Source of the DNA: Eucalyptus grandis
Taxonomy: Eukaryota; Streptophyta; Magnoliopsida; Myrtales; Myrtaceae
NCBI RefSeq assembly: GCF_016545825.1
Contig: NC_052613.1
Coordinates: forward strand, 4,216,001 to 4,280,000
Direction of reading: 5' to 3'
DNA length: 64,000 bases
Shown: one piece after another, positions 1 to 13,406 of the stretch
Position numbering within the stretch: the first letter of the stretch is position 1
How the letters are laid out: every line of letters starts with the position of its first letter
Notes under the pieces: model-generated
Database searches by the model: none
The model's input: the letters and a program-made list of their open reading frames with translations, nothing else
What the model was told of the DNA's origin: nothing
Position numbers and translations under genes: made by a program

Positions 1-2
1 AT

Positions 3-3000
3 AGACAAGCTGAAGTTAACGGCTGCATTTTTGAAATTGGAGACTGTGCATATTTAAGGGTAAAGCTTTTTACGTCAGTTAAATCTGCAAATCAATGTCA
101 GTCTTTCATATAATTCACGTAAGCTGTCTTTTGTCAAATTAAAAAAAAAAAAAATAACATCTGAAAGTTAATCTTTTGCAAGATTAAGCAAGTCATCCGG
201 CTACCAGCTTTGACTTTGAAAAACTGAAAACTCATCCTTGTTTTGTATGTTGTTGTCCTAGTATAAAAAATATTGAAACGATCCTTTTGATTTCTACTTT
301 TGCTTAATACTGCAGCTGATTTTCCCTAAGCATCATTTCGTTGTTTAATAAGGATGATACGATTTTGCACTGCCATTTGACTTAGGCATATTTACTTGTG
401 GACAAAGTTTCTCTTATTCTCTCATGCAATTGATTGTCTTGGAATCCAAAGCTCTGTCATACTGATACTATGCATGTCATAAATGTTAATGATGCATTCT
501 CTTTCAATTTTAAATACGTCAGCCCCAAAGTTCCTGTAATTGAAGAATTTCAATTAAGAAAGATGCTTTCGCCATTAAGAAAATTTATAACACTCCTTTT
601 CCTTCCTCCTGATGCTCTATATCCCTTGGTGATGCATAAATCTCAAAAGTATCGAGATTAGGGGTGTTGTATGCCACTAAAATGACTTCCAGAGTTGTTG
701 TGGTCTTCCAATGTTTGAGTTTCAAAAGTTCATTTTATCATGGGTGTCCAATGCAGATTGGCCAATGTCCTTTTCTGCTAGTAATTTATGGATGTGTTAA
801 CTTTGAAGGATTGGCTATAACATTTGCTTCACAGGAAGAATATCTTTTGTCTTAACAAATGTTTTCCTTTCTGCAATGTGGAACAAAGATCTCGAACCTT
901 TCTCAGCTGGGAGATGCACTTAAACCTGATATTTCCAGCTTGGAAGTTTCAATAAGTCATTCATGAAAATTGTTACAGGGTGACAAAGGGAAGAAACACG
1001 TGGGGAGGATCTTAGAGTTCTTCAGAACGACTGATGAAGAAGATTATATCAGGGTTCGGTGGTTCTATAGAGCTGAAGATACGGTTAGTGTCTTTTCATT
1101 TGGACAAATTGGTATATAGAGTTTCATCTATTTTAATATTTTTGGTACTTCTTGCTGACTGTTTCTCAGGTCATGCAAAATCAATCCTCTTTTCATGACA
1201 AGAAGCGGCTATTTTATTCTGCTGTGGAGAATGACAATCCTGTGGATTGTATTCTTTCAAAAGTGAAGGTTGCAAGGTTAAATCCTAAGGTATACTTCAA
1301 TAGTGCTTTAAAATTTACGTAACAGTTGATGATTCTTTTCTCTGCCCAGATAACAAGCACACATACTGAACTAAAGGATCATAAACAAGAGAAATTTCTC
1401 GAAAGACAATGGAGGAGAAGTGGCAGAAAACAAAGCAGAGGAGAGAAAAGAAAGGAAAAATATAACCACAACAAAAATTTCACATGATTTTTTTGCATCA
1501 GGGAAAGATGTATGAAAAAACCATTAATTCAACAATTTGAGGCCTTTTGTTCCTAATATCTCAATGCTCAACATATTGTCATATGCTGCACTGGAAGTCC
1601 TTCCATTATCTTTTCCCTGTTGTTGCCTTAGTAGAGTACGAGGCAGCTGCCTGGTGGAAGGAAGGCTTGTCGTGTTGCCTTGTCGTGTATGGTCAGTGGC
1701 ATCATATGAATGTGACATTGCCTGGTGGAAGGAAGGCTGAAGTTTAGAAAATAAACAACAAATCCTTGAAGTGTGTAAAGAGCGAATCGGTTGTCTTACG
1801 CTGCCCGAGGCTCAATCTCCCTGTTTCATCTCATTTTATGCTGCAGCAATCCTTCCGTTCTGGCCCAAAGGAAACCGGAGTTTTCCACATTTTGCTTTAT
1901 TTCTAGCTTGTGATGAATGAGACAATGGATTTTCATGCTAAATTAACATAGTGGTATAATCCTATGCCATTTTTATCATGTGAGAGTTCTGTTGTGCTTG
2001 ATTGGCACCTCTTTATCTCTCTGTCTACATAATGAATTCTTCTTTGATGCTCCCCTTCTGAAATTATTGGTCTGTCTAAATTATGGCAGGTTGGTGTAAA
2101 ATCAACTCACATACGGTCTGACTTCTATTATGACATGGAGTATTCCTTGGAGTATTCAACATTTCGCACTTTGATTTCTGGTGAGTGTGTATATTCTGAT
2201 GTCAAGGGTAATTTAAAGTCTTTTCATGATTGGTTCTGAGCTTCTATGGGTTTTGAACTTTCTATTTTTAGAGTGAGAGACTTGTAGAACTCAATTTTCT
2301 GAATGCCACTTTATGAGTTCGGGTGAGATCCAGATTACATTTCTGTATCTAACTTTGTGTCTCACCATCAGATGGTCTGACTAATGGCAATGATTCTCCA
2401 TCATGTAATTCCCTCAACGGTTCAGCCTCCTCTGACATTGGAACAACATCAGAGAATATGCTGAGAAGCGGAACTCAGAAAGAAGAATTAACACTCTTAG
2501 ATCTTTATTCTGGGTGTGGAGGGATGTCAACTGGACTACATCTTGGTGCCAAACTTTCTCGCACTGATCTTGTGACGGTACTTTCATTAAATAAGCAAGT
2601 TTGTAAAGCCTTTAATTTATACTGACTCAGCTGCTTGCTGTAGAGATGGGCCCTTGATTGTGACAAGTCTGCATGCGAGAGCTTCAAGTTAAATCATCCT
2701 GAGACCAAGGTAAACACACTTCATATGACGAATTTGATGGCTTGGGCTCCACTTATCCACATAGCTCTACAGCTTTTATACTAACACATGGTCTTCATAC
2801 AGATTAGGAATGAAGGTGCTGAGGAATTCCTTAAACTATTAAAGGAATGGGAAAAGCTATGTAAACAATTTGCTGTAAAAAGTGTCGAGGGTCTGCACGG
2901 ATTGAGAAAAAACAATTGTAGAGTCACCCGTAGTCGTGGAAGTCCTGCAGATGTTGCTGATACACCAAAAGATGAACATGAAGTTTCTAGCCTTGTTGAT

Positions 3001-6000
3001 ATCTGTTATGGTGATCCCAATGAGATAGGCAAGCCTGGACTACATTTTAAGGTTCCCATCTACTTTCATCATCATTGCTCATTGCTTTTGTTTTACAATG
3101 CAGGATCATCTCTTTTCTCTTATGTATACACATTAAATTAGCTGTCCCATCTGTATTCATGTTGACAAGTTTCCTCGTTGCCATGTTTATAAATTTTATC
3201 TACAGCTATTGTTTCTCATGTTGTTGCAATACTGCAATATGTAAAGCTATTAATCAAAATGAGTATTAGCCTCTAGAGATTCAAGAGCAAAGGCTAAAAA
3301 CATCACATTGATCTCAAAGAAAGCCATCAACAAATTATCTAGGAGTTCGGTGATTTTACATGTCCCTAAAGTTTGCAGTGTCAAATTATTTGCAACTTCC
3401 ATTTTTGAATCTTTCCATGTGCAAACATCTAGAGGACATTGATTTCACCTCTTTCCTCAGTCATTTGTACTACATCATTTGATTTAACCAGGTCCCTTAT
3501 ACTTTAAGGTTGCATTTCTGTGAATACAGTCAGGAAACTGTTAAGTTTGCTGACAACTTGGAAAGATTTTTTCTGTTTCCACTTCTAAACTTTAGAACTT
3601 TTTGGTGTGTTTTAACCATTTGTTTAGGTATATTTTTTACTAGTTCTATTTTTCATCTCTCTTCGTAATTTTGTTCCCACTTACATAAAAGGTGAACACT
3701 TTCGACCAAAAAAAATAAAAAATAAAATTAAAGGTGAACACTATGATAAAACTTCTTCATGTTATTTCAGTCAAAGGACTTGGGAAGTGGCCTTTAGTAC
3801 TTGCCCTGAAAACAGGGGTGGCTATTCCTCAAATCTCAATGTTAATGACAGCAATGTATATAGAAAACGGGTAATTGGGAAGCTATACGGAACCAAGGAG
3901 GCCCGGGATTTTAAAAGAGATGAGAAATGTGATATTAATGCTTGACCAGCTTTAAATGGTTATCAGTGAGCGAAAAAAAAGCTTTATATGGTTATCCAAG
4001 GTGACCACATGATGAACTTCTGCTTCCAATAGTTCATTCATGTGTACTCCAATTGTTTTTTTTTTTTTTTTTTCATATTCAGTATTCCTTGCCTGCAGCT
4101 TATGCAAAATATTTCACTAATCTATCCTCAGGTGCATTGGAAAGGTTACAGTTCGAAGGAAGATACATGGGAACCAATTGAAGGACTAAGGTACTCCATA
4201 TTCGACAACCTCAACTTCATATTCAATATGTGCTTTTGATATCTCAGATCTACTTCTCAGAAACTGTGGAGAGGCGATGCAAAATTTTGTCAGAAAGGGT
4301 TTCAAGTCCAAAATCTTGCCACTGCCTGTAAGTGTCAGATAAATGTTTGTCCTAATCCTATTGTCTAGGATTGAAAGCCCTGTGTGATAGTAATATTTGC
4401 AGTATTGATCATCCATGTCTATATCTTCGTGGTGGATTCAGGGTGATGCTGATATCATATGTGGGGGCCCCCCATGCCAAGGAATCAGTGGCTACAATCG
4501 ATATAGGAATGTTGAGGCTCCATTGGATGATACAAGGAATCGTCAGATTGTTGTCTTCATGGACATAGTGCAGTTCCTAAAACCTAAGTTTGTATTGATG
4601 GAAAATGTAACCGACATCTTGAGATTAGACAAGGCTTCACTTGCAAGGTATGCATTAAGTCGATTGGTACATATGAGATACCAAGCAAGGTTAGGAGTAA
4701 TGGCAGCTGGCTGTTATGGTGTCCCTCAGTTCCGCTTGCGTGTTTTCCTTTGGGGAGCTCATCCAAGAGAGGTGATTAAATTTCGTATATCGCTGCAATA
4801 TGGAAGCTGTCTTATTTACAATTGTATAAAAGGTTTAACTATAGAAGTCAACTCCAGCGATACAAGAATGAAAGCAACCCTCATTAAAATTATTGAGTTA
4901 CACCTTCATCTTGGGAGTGGAAATTCTGCTTTGCTCACTAATGTTGAAGTTGAAATTCTGCTGTGCTCGCTAATGTTTGGCCTTCCCTTTTTCGCCAACA
5001 GAACCTACCTCAGTTTCCTCTCCCTACGCATGATGTCATTGTGAGATACTGGCCTCCCCCAGAGTTTGAGGTACTGAAATTTTGCTCAGAGAAAGCAATT
5101 TTACTTCCGTTCGTCTATTTCATCAGTTTAATTTTCTAAACAATTTCAAACTGTTTAAAGGAACTCAATTTCATTTTACAGCGCAATTTGGTGGCTTTTG
5201 ATGAAGATCGTACTGCTGACCTTGCAAAAGCGGCTGTTCTTGGCGATGCTATCTCTGATCTTCCAGATGTAAACTTACTGCATTGTAGTCATAGTGGTTA
5301 TCTGCTTTCACAATGTCCCACATTTTGAAATTAGGTGGCTCTTCCAGGTTCCAAGCCTTGAAACCCGTGAGGAAATGCCATACAAGAAGTTACCAGAGAC
5401 AGATTTCCAGAAGTATATTAGATCAACGAAATACGGTACTTTGATGTCCTTTAGATGAAGAGTTAAAAATGATTTTATTAATCCTGATGCAAAAGTCACT
5501 AGGTTATGCAGATTTGAAGTGAGAAAAATTGGTGCTTTTTTGTCTGCTAAACTTAGGGTAGTTATTAGTTAACATGTGTCATTCCTACTTGCACTCAGTT
5601 TCTAATCTCTTGCAAGCTCATGGACTTAGATTCCAGGGATGATGATACTAAATGTTGACTGTTATATTTCTTTCTACTATTTTCAGAGATGACGGGATCT
5701 CTGTCAGATGAATGCACAAGAATGAGGAGGTTACTATATGACCATCGGCCACTCCCAATATCAGGAGTTAATTATTTACGAATCTGCCAAATTCCAAAAA
5801 GGAAGGTAGATGGATGTGAATTATACTTTAAGTAGGTCACAAGTGAAACTGTTGATTTTCTCCTTACGTTTCTCATATGCAGGGAGCGAACTTCAGAGAC
5901 CTTCCCGGTGTAATTGTAGGAGCCGATAATGCAGTACGGCGTGATAAAACAAAGGAGCAACTGCTGCCATCTGGGGAGCCCCTGGTAAGTATTTCATCCC

Positions 6001-7976
6001 CAGAAATCTTAGCATAGAATCTATTCTAGCACTCGCTCTTTTCCCCCTTCCCTACAACTGCTTGTCAGCTTAGTTCTCATCCAAATTGCACTCGATTTTG
6101 TCACATAACCACAATGAGGTCACACAGGCCTTTTGGTCTTTTCTTTTTGAGGCTTCGTTGTGGAGAGAAAAATGCTATGCAGGCAACTGAATCTGTGATT
6201 TTGTTCCCTTTTGCATCTCATAGTTGATGGCCTTTTGACATTATCCTGCCAAAATAATCTCGTTGTCATGTGGCTCCCGAGTTGAATGTGTCATTCAATG
6301 AAAGACTAATGCGCAATCCACTAACGTTGCAATGTAAAAGCCATGCTTGCCGTGCTCAAATAACATAGAACAAATTCTCTCAAGTGGTATATGCTGTTGA
6401 CAAAGTAAACAACTTTGATGGATATCTACTTTATTCTTTAACCCTACAGTATCAACACAGTAGAGGCAATAATTTATGGTCTTTGTGATTGTTCATACAC
6501 TTCATCAAATCTTCAACTTGGAATCTTTTGCCTCTGTTGTTACTTTTGCTATTGTATCTTAAGTAATGCATTTTTGTCTTTAATTTCATTTCATGTGTCT
6601 GGCGATCACAGAATTGATCCCATAATCTCAAACAATATTCTAATAGATGCAGACACGGGCCATCATAGGGTCCTCCTAGAATAATTTATGTGCTTTTTCT
6701 CAAAATGGTGGTGACTGAACCAGTTTCTGATATACTCTGTTAATTATGTGATGAGGAAAATGATTGTGTAGAGATTGAGATGACATATGGAGAAATGCAC
6801 GTTAACCAAGACAAAACTCACCCGAATAGTATGAAGGGTTCTGAAGTTGAATAAGAAGTTTTGGTTAAACAGTACGACATGCTAAGCCATTTATTATATG
6901 GAACTCCAGTAATCTCTGATATGGACAATGATGATTCGTTCTCTCTATGTACTTACAGGTTCCAGATTACGTCTTCACCTTTGAACAAGGAAAGTCAAAA
7001 AGGTGAAACCTTTCATGCTCGATATCTCTGTTTTGCACTGTCATATCAAATCATGTCCTTTCTAACCAGAGGCAAGCTGCAGACCATTTGCGAGGCTATG
7101 GTGGGATGAAACGGTGCCTACGGTGCTAACCTTCCCCTATTATCAGAGCCAGGTTTGGTTTGACACATCCTATATGTCATGATACAACATTTGCGAGTAA
7201 TATACTGACTTCAGACTTGTACAGGCAGCATTGCATCCTGAGCAAGATCGAGTCCTCACAATAAGAGAATGTGCAAGGTTGCAAGGATTTCCAGACTACT
7301 ATAGGTTCAGCGGGACAGTAAAAGAGAGGTTTGGTACTCGAAACGTGTTCATCTTGAGATTGGAAATGCTTTGTAAAACATGGGCCACCTGATGAAGAAA
7401 TTTGAGAAACTCAGCAGTGTAAGATTGCATATGTGATAGATAAACAAACTGTGAAATAGAAAACTCCGTGCCCATTCACAGAATTTGAGGAAACAGCGTA
7501 CTCATGTTTTGAGAAAAGAACATTGCTCTCTCTCTCTCTCTCTCTCTCTCCCTGCAACGTTGTTACGCCCTTTAGCGTCATCATCTGATTTCGCAATTTA
7601 TATTGATTTAATCACATGTATCTTTGTTCTGGATAAATTGATCTTGCCACTGCTTAATGCACTCGTGTTAAATCATGATATGCGCAGTGTATGTACAGTC
7701 TGGCACGTGCCTAAGTAATTTTTTTAAGCTCATCTATTTATTTAATTATTTTATACTATGTGAAGGTACCGCCAGATAGGAAACGCAGTTCCCATTACTG
7801 TGGCGCGGGCCTTGGGCTATGCCTTGGGGGTGGCATGTCACAAACTAAGTGGGGATCAACCAAATATGATCGTTCCGCCGAGGTTCTCTACTTCTACTTA
7901 TCTTGAATTGACGAAAGCATTAAATCCTCCTGTTGATCTCAAAGCTTCACAACATCAGCCAGGAAGTCCTTGTTGA
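3..7976 (+). CDS. CMT2: Chromomethylase, CMT2-like (5'-partial, 19 exons in window)
   Basis: DNA cytosine-5 methyltransferase of the plant chromomethylase family; in the nucleus these methylate non-CG cytosines on nucleosomes carrying H3K9me2. I assembled 19 exons by GT-AG sites and phase: 3-59, 979-1083, 1170-1289, 2090-2180, 2372-2577, 2644-2709, 2803-3051, 4132-4190, 4261-4327, 4442-4771, 5002-5070, 5182-5268, 5348-5435, 5687-5805, 5883-5984, 6959-7002, 7083-7152, 7225-7328, 7766-7976. They give about 747 residues ending in TGA. Domains in order: BAH (residues 1-124), methyltransferase motif I DLYSGCGG (about 168), chromodomain split by the 1.08-kb intron (LHFK/VHWKGY, keeping the cage residues F, W and Y), catalytic PPCQ (about 350), ENV (about 394), target-recognition region, RLQGFPDYY and GNAVP at the end. 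The stretches TREEMPY, STKYEMTG and PTVLTFP favour CMT2 over CMT3, which has PTVVTRAEPHNQ there. The long N-terminus expected of CMT2 lies left of the window. No frame break is seen. Confidence 0.93.
7526..7550. repeat. (CT)n microsatellite in the last CMT2-like intron
   Basis: A perfect dinucleotide run of about 25 bases inside the intron between exons 7225-7328 and 7766-7976. It lies away from both splice sites. It would be polymorphic in length but has no visible effect on the coding frame. Confidence 0.9.
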
Positions 7977-9048
7977 GCCAGTTTGTCATTTGTGTAATGA
8001 TTCTTTGACACCGGCTTCCGTTATTTAATATTTTAGGATGCAACTGCCTGACTGCAACTCTTTAAGATTTATCATGAACCGGGGTGGTGGTTTTCTTTTG
8101 ATGATGGATGGGAAGATATGACCTTCTATTTTGTCTCACGCCATGCACACACTCTTAAGAAAATTGATAAATAGAGATTTGCAGTTAAACTATAATCTAC
8201 TTATTTTGCTCACGTCTAGGTTCTGTCTGACTATTTGTAAGTTCTTGATTATTGTGGAAAAAGGTAGTGATATGGTGGTGTTATATGAGATTTAAAAGGA
8301 TGTTCTGATATTTTTTTTTCTTTGGCATATTATATTTGGAACTTGTTTGCACGTCGAAGTGCGATGATGCATTATGAATGCAGAGGAAAGTGAAGGTTTC
8401 AAAGTGTGAACTTTCTTTGATTTCACATGGAATTTTAGGGGGATCGTTTTCAATACATTTGAAAGCTTTAATTACATCTGTGGGAAGCTGGTCCTGTAAC
8501 ACGTTTACACGTGGTTGTAAATATTAAGATCAACGCTCGTGTTCTCTAGTTGAAGGAAATTAGTGGGGCATTGACTTTGGGAGATTTAATACAAGTTGTG
8601 AAAATGCTGAGGGAATATGGATGCAAAATAATTTTCCGACCAATTGAAGTAAGGTATTTTAGCGAGATATTGTTAAGTTTACATCATGAGGAAATGTGTT
8701 GATTTTCTATGCTGGCATTTGGAAATTACAATATTTTTATGGGTGTCTTTTAAGTGGCTTGCTCGTTGACAGAATCTAATGAAATATATGATAGAAATGT
8801 ATTTTTACCAAGTGTCGAGCTAATGTTGCCTTTTTGTGAAATTATAAGATGATGAAAAGGTGAAAAGGAAGGTTATCAGAAAGAGGAAAAGTTCGAAGGT
8901 TTCATTTATTTGATTTGGAATTGAAGAGGCATGCTGTAAGTTCAAACAAGATGTGCTCCTCTTCCCCGTGCAGAGTTTGTGTTGAGAAATCTAATTGCTC
9001 AAAATTACGATTATGGTCTTCATCCGTGCCGTGTGTTTTTTGTCATGC
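7977..9048. other. 3' flank of the CMT2-like gene
   Basis: About 1.07 kb between the stop codon and the LINE target-site duplication. AT-rich, probably 3' UTR followed by spacer. I see no domain-bearing open frame, RNA gene or clear repeat in it. Confidence 0.6.
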
Positions 9049-9064
9049 ATATTGATTGATAGTT
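9049..9064. repeat. LINE target-site duplication, copy at the element's 3' end
   Basis: The 16-mer atattgattgatagtt runs straight into a T-tract. The matching 16-mer at 20001-20016 is atatcgattgatagtt, one mismatch. Position and length fit target-primed reverse transcription of a - strand LINE. Confidence 0.8.
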
Positions 9065-9077
9065 TTTTTTTTTTTTT
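9063..9077 (-). other. LINE poly(A) tail (T15 on + strand)
   Basis: Fifteen T residues on the + strand are the A-tail of the - strand LINE. The tract adjoins the target-site duplication, as expected for LINE integration. Confidence 0.8.
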
Positions 9078-9163
9078 GGGTATAAGTAAGGAATATTGAG
9101 GAAAGGCCAAACTGTACAAGTGAAACGGCTTCGAAAAACTTGCACTCGAGATGAATAGGCTCA

Positions 9164-10559
9164 TTATGAGTAGAAGGAAGCCGCAAGAAAAGACCAAACG
9201 GCTACAACAAAACACCGAAAAAGAGAGCCCCAGGCGGCAAAAAACAACCGCCAGTCAAAGGCAACCAGCAAAGACCAATAGCTTAGACAGGCGGTTGAAG
9301 ATCTTGAGAAGATAATGGGGTCTAAATCCCAAGAGCGTTGCAGCCTTCTGTTTCTAATGGGGTCTTCCACATTCCTGAAGGTGACAGTCTTATCCTTGAC
9401 GACTTGAAGGAGGTGCTTCTTCATGGCCGGAACAGAAAGCGTCTCCTCCCTAAAGAGAATATTGTTCCCGTTCTTCCAAATGATATGGCAAAGTGCACCA
9501 AAAGAAAATCGGGCAACACACTTATAAAACTCCTTGCTCGGAAGCAAAGTTATGGCCTAGTGGATTTTCTCCTCCCAAGATTTGTTTCCTTGCTCGGAAG
9601 CAAAGTTATGGCCCAGTGGATTTTCTCCTCCCAAGATTTGTTTTGCCAGGGAAGGTTGCACCTGGCCGCCCAAAAGAAAGCCAAACTAGCTGTAAAGCGA
9701 CACTAAAAAAAGAGATATCTATAGAGTCTCAGGTATGTCATTGCAAAAGAGGTAGGAAGTAGCATTAATCCTACCATATGACAAAAGAAGAGATTGAGTA
9801 GGAAGCTTACGTTTGGTGATGAGCCAAAGATGTAATTGATACTAAGGCAGAATGACATTGTTCCAGATGAAGCGATGCCAATTGACACGAGCCTTCTTCC
9901 GCCTTAAAGCCTCCCAAGCCGAGTCGACTATGAACACGCCCGATGAGTCCTCAGGCCAACAGAAACGATCCTGGCTCCCAGGCAAGGAGGGGAGAGGCGA
10001 ATCCCAAGACTTCAACACTGATCTGATAGCCTGTCCATCGTCAGAGAAGAGATTTGCCACCATGGCTTGTCGAGAGAGACCGGAACTGTAGATGAGCGAA
10101 TATGAGAAATATAAGTTTAAAGTCTCCTAGGTGCCAGTTGTCAAACCAAAGTGACACTGATAGGCCATCCCTTATCCTCCAAAAAATGTTGAGCTGGATT
10201 TCTGTCCTGAGTTGAAGAAGCTTCTTCCATGCCCAAGTGCAAATAGTCGGCTTCTTTACGATCCAGAAATTCCTCATTTTTAAAAAAAGTCGAGTGAACC
10301 CACTTGCATTATAATGATTCCTTATCTGAAAACAAATTCCAGATATGTTTGAGCATGGTCGCCTTGTTGCACTCGCGCAGTCTCCGGATACCAAGCCTGC
10401 TCTCCACTTTAGGGAGGCACACATCCTCTCAAGAGACTTTGGCACCCCTTTTGCCCAACTCGGGACCTCTTCAAAGGAATTGTTTGAGAATATGCTCAAT
10501 CTGGTCCAGAACTGGCACATGAAGAATAAAGACACTCGCTCAATAGGCTTGAATAGCAT
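9164..10559 (-). pseudogene. LINE ORF2 C-terminal region (zf-RVT/RNase-H-like), broken
   Basis: Three overlapping open pieces on the - strand (10559-10041, 10063-9842, 9547-9164) carry hallmarks of the region after a plant LINE reverse transcriptase. These include a W-x-D-N-W-type segment near 10150-10135, the zf-RVT-type string SAWEALRRKKARVNWHRFIW, and a downstream HIIWKNGNNILFR-type segment. The pieces lie in different frames, so at least two indels separate them. This is a relic of the enclosing LINE and not an independent gene. Confidence 0.75.
9535..9646. repeat. 56-bp tandem duplication inside the LINE
   Basis: The segment starting tgctcggaagcaaagtta at 9535 is repeated from 9591 with only one or two base differences, a period of 56 bases. 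It lies in the C-terminal part of LINE ORF2. Because 56 is not a multiple of 3 it shifts the frame there. Confidence 0.85.
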
Positions 10560-10898
10560 GAAGAACTGACCTGATCAGTTGTAGACACCTAGCAAAAGAC
10601 AGAAAACGATGGGTCTGCGATTGCACCCTTGCTGTGATGCATCTGACAAGAGCAACACAATTCGACTTTTCCAGCCTTAACGTGATAATCGGTACTCTCA
10701 GGTAACGGACTGGCAAGTTCCCTTATGGAAAACCAAGCTCCAGTAGGATATGATTCGCTAGGGATGGCGAGCCTCCGGATAGGAACATCTCGCTTTTTCT
10801 TGAATTCGGTTGCAATCCACTCCAAGAAGAGAAGGTTTGGAGTCCTTCCTTGAGGAGCGTTCACGGAAGGTAGGTGTTCTTCGCAAAAGAGAAAAACA

Positions 10899-11243
10899 TC
10901 ATTTGCAAAGAATAAATGTGAGGGAAGTAGGTTTGCACCTCCAAAAGAATCTAAAATCCGGGTGTAGCGAGCATTTCTCGAATATCCTAGAAAGCACCTC
11001 CATAACCAAGGTGAATAAATAGGGAGATATGAGATCACCCTGATGCAGGCCACGCCCACTAGAAAAGAAACCATGAAGCTTCCCGTTCAACGCAATAGAA
11101 AACCGACGTGTCCGAACACAAGTCATGATAAGCCGCACCAGAAAATTAGGGAAACAAAAAGTAAGGAGAACACTCTCAAGAAACCGCCAATCCATGGTAT
11201 CATAAGTCTTTATGAAGTCTACCTTAATAGCACACTTGGGAGT
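10899..11243 (-). pseudogene. LINE reverse transcriptase, palm part downstream of the Copia insertion
   Basis: The - strand translation has the RT block KVDFIKTYDTMDWRFLE and, further on, GLHQGDLISPYLFTLVMEVL, the fingers/palm signature of plant LINE RTs. Upstream it stops abruptly at the Copia LTR edge (11243/11244). The missing N-terminal part resumes at 16358. Later RT motifs around 10600-10900 are frameshifted. Confidence 0.85.
11239..11243. repeat. Copia target-site duplication, left copy (ggagt)
   Basis: Five bases flanking the left LTR. The right flank at 16358-16362 reads ggagc, so 4 of 5 match. Five bases is the normal duplication for LTR elements. Confidence 0.7.
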
Positions 11244-11364
11244 TGTAAGGAAAACTTGCATTGTATTATTCAATAAAGTTTAATATATATACACAAAAAA
11301 TAAACCCTAAAAGTGGTAAAGACTAATTTACCCTAAGACTAATTTACCCTTCTTACTCCTAACA
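11244..11364 (-). repeat. Copia 3' LTR (121 bp)
   Basis: On the + strand it starts tgtaaggaaaac and ends actcctaaca, so both strands read TG...CA. It matches 16237-16357 at 118 of 121 positions by eye. An LTR of 121 bp is short for a Copia element. Confidence 0.93.
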
Positions 11365-11376
11365 CTCCCCCTCAAG
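11365..11376 (-). other. Copia polypurine tract
   Basis: On the - strand TTGAGGGGGAG lies directly before the 3' LTR, the usual second-strand primer of plant Copia elements. Confidence 0.8.
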
Positions 11377-11419
11377 CTGGAGCATAAATATTAATCATGC
11401 CCAGCTTGTTATAAATATA

Positions 11420-11989
11420 TTATATCCTCCCATTACCCAATGACTTAGTAAAGATGTCTGCAAGTTGTTCACTAGTTCGAACATGACTGGGAAGAATTAC
11501 TCCATTCTGCAACTTCTCTCGGATAAAATGACAATCAACCTCAATGTGTTTTGTTCTTTCATGAAACACGGGGTTGGAAGCCATATGCACAGCAGCTTTA
11601 TTATCGCACCAGAGAGTCATGGGTACTAAATCTTTAAAGCCTAACTCAGTCAATAACTGTCGAATCCACACTAATTCACATGTCACTTGTGCCATGGCTC
11701 TATATTCTGACTCAGCACTAGAGCGAGCAACAACACTTTGTTTCTTATTTTTCCATGATGCCAGATTTCCTCCGACTAAGGTACAATATCCAGTAGTTGA
11801 TCTTCTATCATCTGGAGACCCAGCCCAATCAGCATCAGAAAAACCTTCAACTCTGTTATGACCATGGTTTTGGTAGAGAATTCCTTTTCCGGAGCTTTCT
11901 TCAAATACCTCAATATTCGAATAAACTGCATCCCAGTGAGATGTACGAGGGGAAGACAAAAGCGGCTTACTATACGACAGGAAAAGCAA
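11420..11989 (-). pseudogene. Copia RNase H domain
   Basis: The - strand frame contains [18 protein letters not shown], then [11 protein letters not shown] and [11 protein letters not shown], then HERTKHIEVDCHFIREK, the classic Copia RNase H series with acidic catalytic residues. A stop near 12050 and a local double frameshift around 11900 separate it from the RT frame, so it is a relic of the polyprotein. Confidence 0.9.
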
Positions 11990-12044
11990 TGTCTGGTCGA
12001 GTAACTGTAAGATAATTCAGCTTACCTACCAGTCTTCTATATCT

Positions 12045-13367
12045 CTAAGGATTATTAAGAATTTCTCCTCCATCAGCAACTAATTTAACCCCTTGTTCCA
12101 TGGGTGAATCAAGAGGCTTTGATCCCAACATACTGTTTGGTGAGCAAATCCAAGACATATTTTGTGACAGAACAACACCTTTTTGTGATTGTGCCACTTC
12201 GATTCCTAGGAAATATTTCAATTTTCCTAAGTTCTTAGTTTGAAACTGTTGCTGAAGATAGGCTTTTAGCTCAGCTATACCAACCAAGTCATCTCCCGTG
12301 ATGATAATATCATCAACATACATAATCAAGAATAGTTTGCCTCCCCTTGATTGTTTATAAAAGAAAGAATGATCATTCCCACATCTTGATAGCCCAAAAG
12401 ACAATACAACCTCAGAAAATCTTCCAAACCATGCTCGTAGAGATTGTTTCAAACCATATAAAGATTTTTTTAATTTACAAACTAGTCCAGACTCCCCCTG
12501 AGCAACAAACCGTGGAGGTTGCTCCATATAAACTTCCTCATGAAGAGTGCCATTCAAGAAAGCATTCTTAACATCAAGCTGAAATAAAGGCCAATTATAC
12601 GTTGCAGCCAGAGAGATCAAAATACGAACAGAAGTAAGTTTGGCAACAGGAGAAAATGTGTCTAGATAGTCAATTCCATACACCTGAGCATACCCTTTTG
12701 CAACAAGTCTTGCTTTTAAACGAGCAAGAGAACCATCGGGGTTAACTTTTACAGCATACACCCATCGACAACCAATAGTAGTTTTGCCTAGAGGAAGTGG
12801 TACTAAGTCCCAAGTTTGATTAATCTCAAGAGCCTGTAATTCTTCTTCCATTGCTGTCCTCCAACCAGAACTTTGTAACGCCTCAGCGACAGACTTGGGG
12901 ATAGGATATTGTTCGACAGTAGTTAAAAAGGCTCGAAAAGTAGGAGATACAGAAGAGTGAGAAATAAAATTTGCAATAGAATGTTGAGTACAAGTACGTG
13001 TACCTTTGCGATGAGCAATAGGAAGATCAAGATCAGATACAAGAGGAGAGACAACTAATGGCGGATCTGGAGCTAAAGTTGACGTAGTAGTGACATGAGG
13101 AGCAGGGGGAGCAGTAGTAGCATCACGATGACGTCGTGTATAAACCTGGAGAGGAGGTGGTTTCTCTGTAGATACTGGTGAAACATTGGGAATAGTAGAC
13201 CGAATGGTGGTCACGTACATGTCTTCATCTAATTCAGACACATCAATTGGAACATTATGATAAGGAGTGGATTCAAAAAATGAAACATCAGCTGTTATAA
13301 AATATTTTCTCAGTAATGGAGAATAACGGCGATATCCCTTTTGAGTGCGGGAATAACTCATAAACAT
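12045..13367 (-). pseudogene. Copia reverse transcriptase domain (440-codon open stretch)
   Basis: The longest surviving open stretch of the element. It carries NQTWDLVPLP, KARLVAKGYAQ, FQLDVKNAFLNG, and the catalytic YVDDIIITGDD, followed by FLGIEVAQS, the Copia RT motif order. Stop codons bound it on both sides, where the family polyprotein would continue from integrase and into RNase H. Confidence 0.93.
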
Positions 13368-13406
13368 ACACTTGAGTGCCTTGGGATCAAGTTTTGATAC
13401 TCCAGG

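Noticed and set aside
3..7976. Assignment to CMT3 rather than CMT2
   Set aside because: Both share the domain order, but the C-terminal PTVLTFP, TREEMPY and STKYEMTG stretches follow CMT2; a tree would be decisive.
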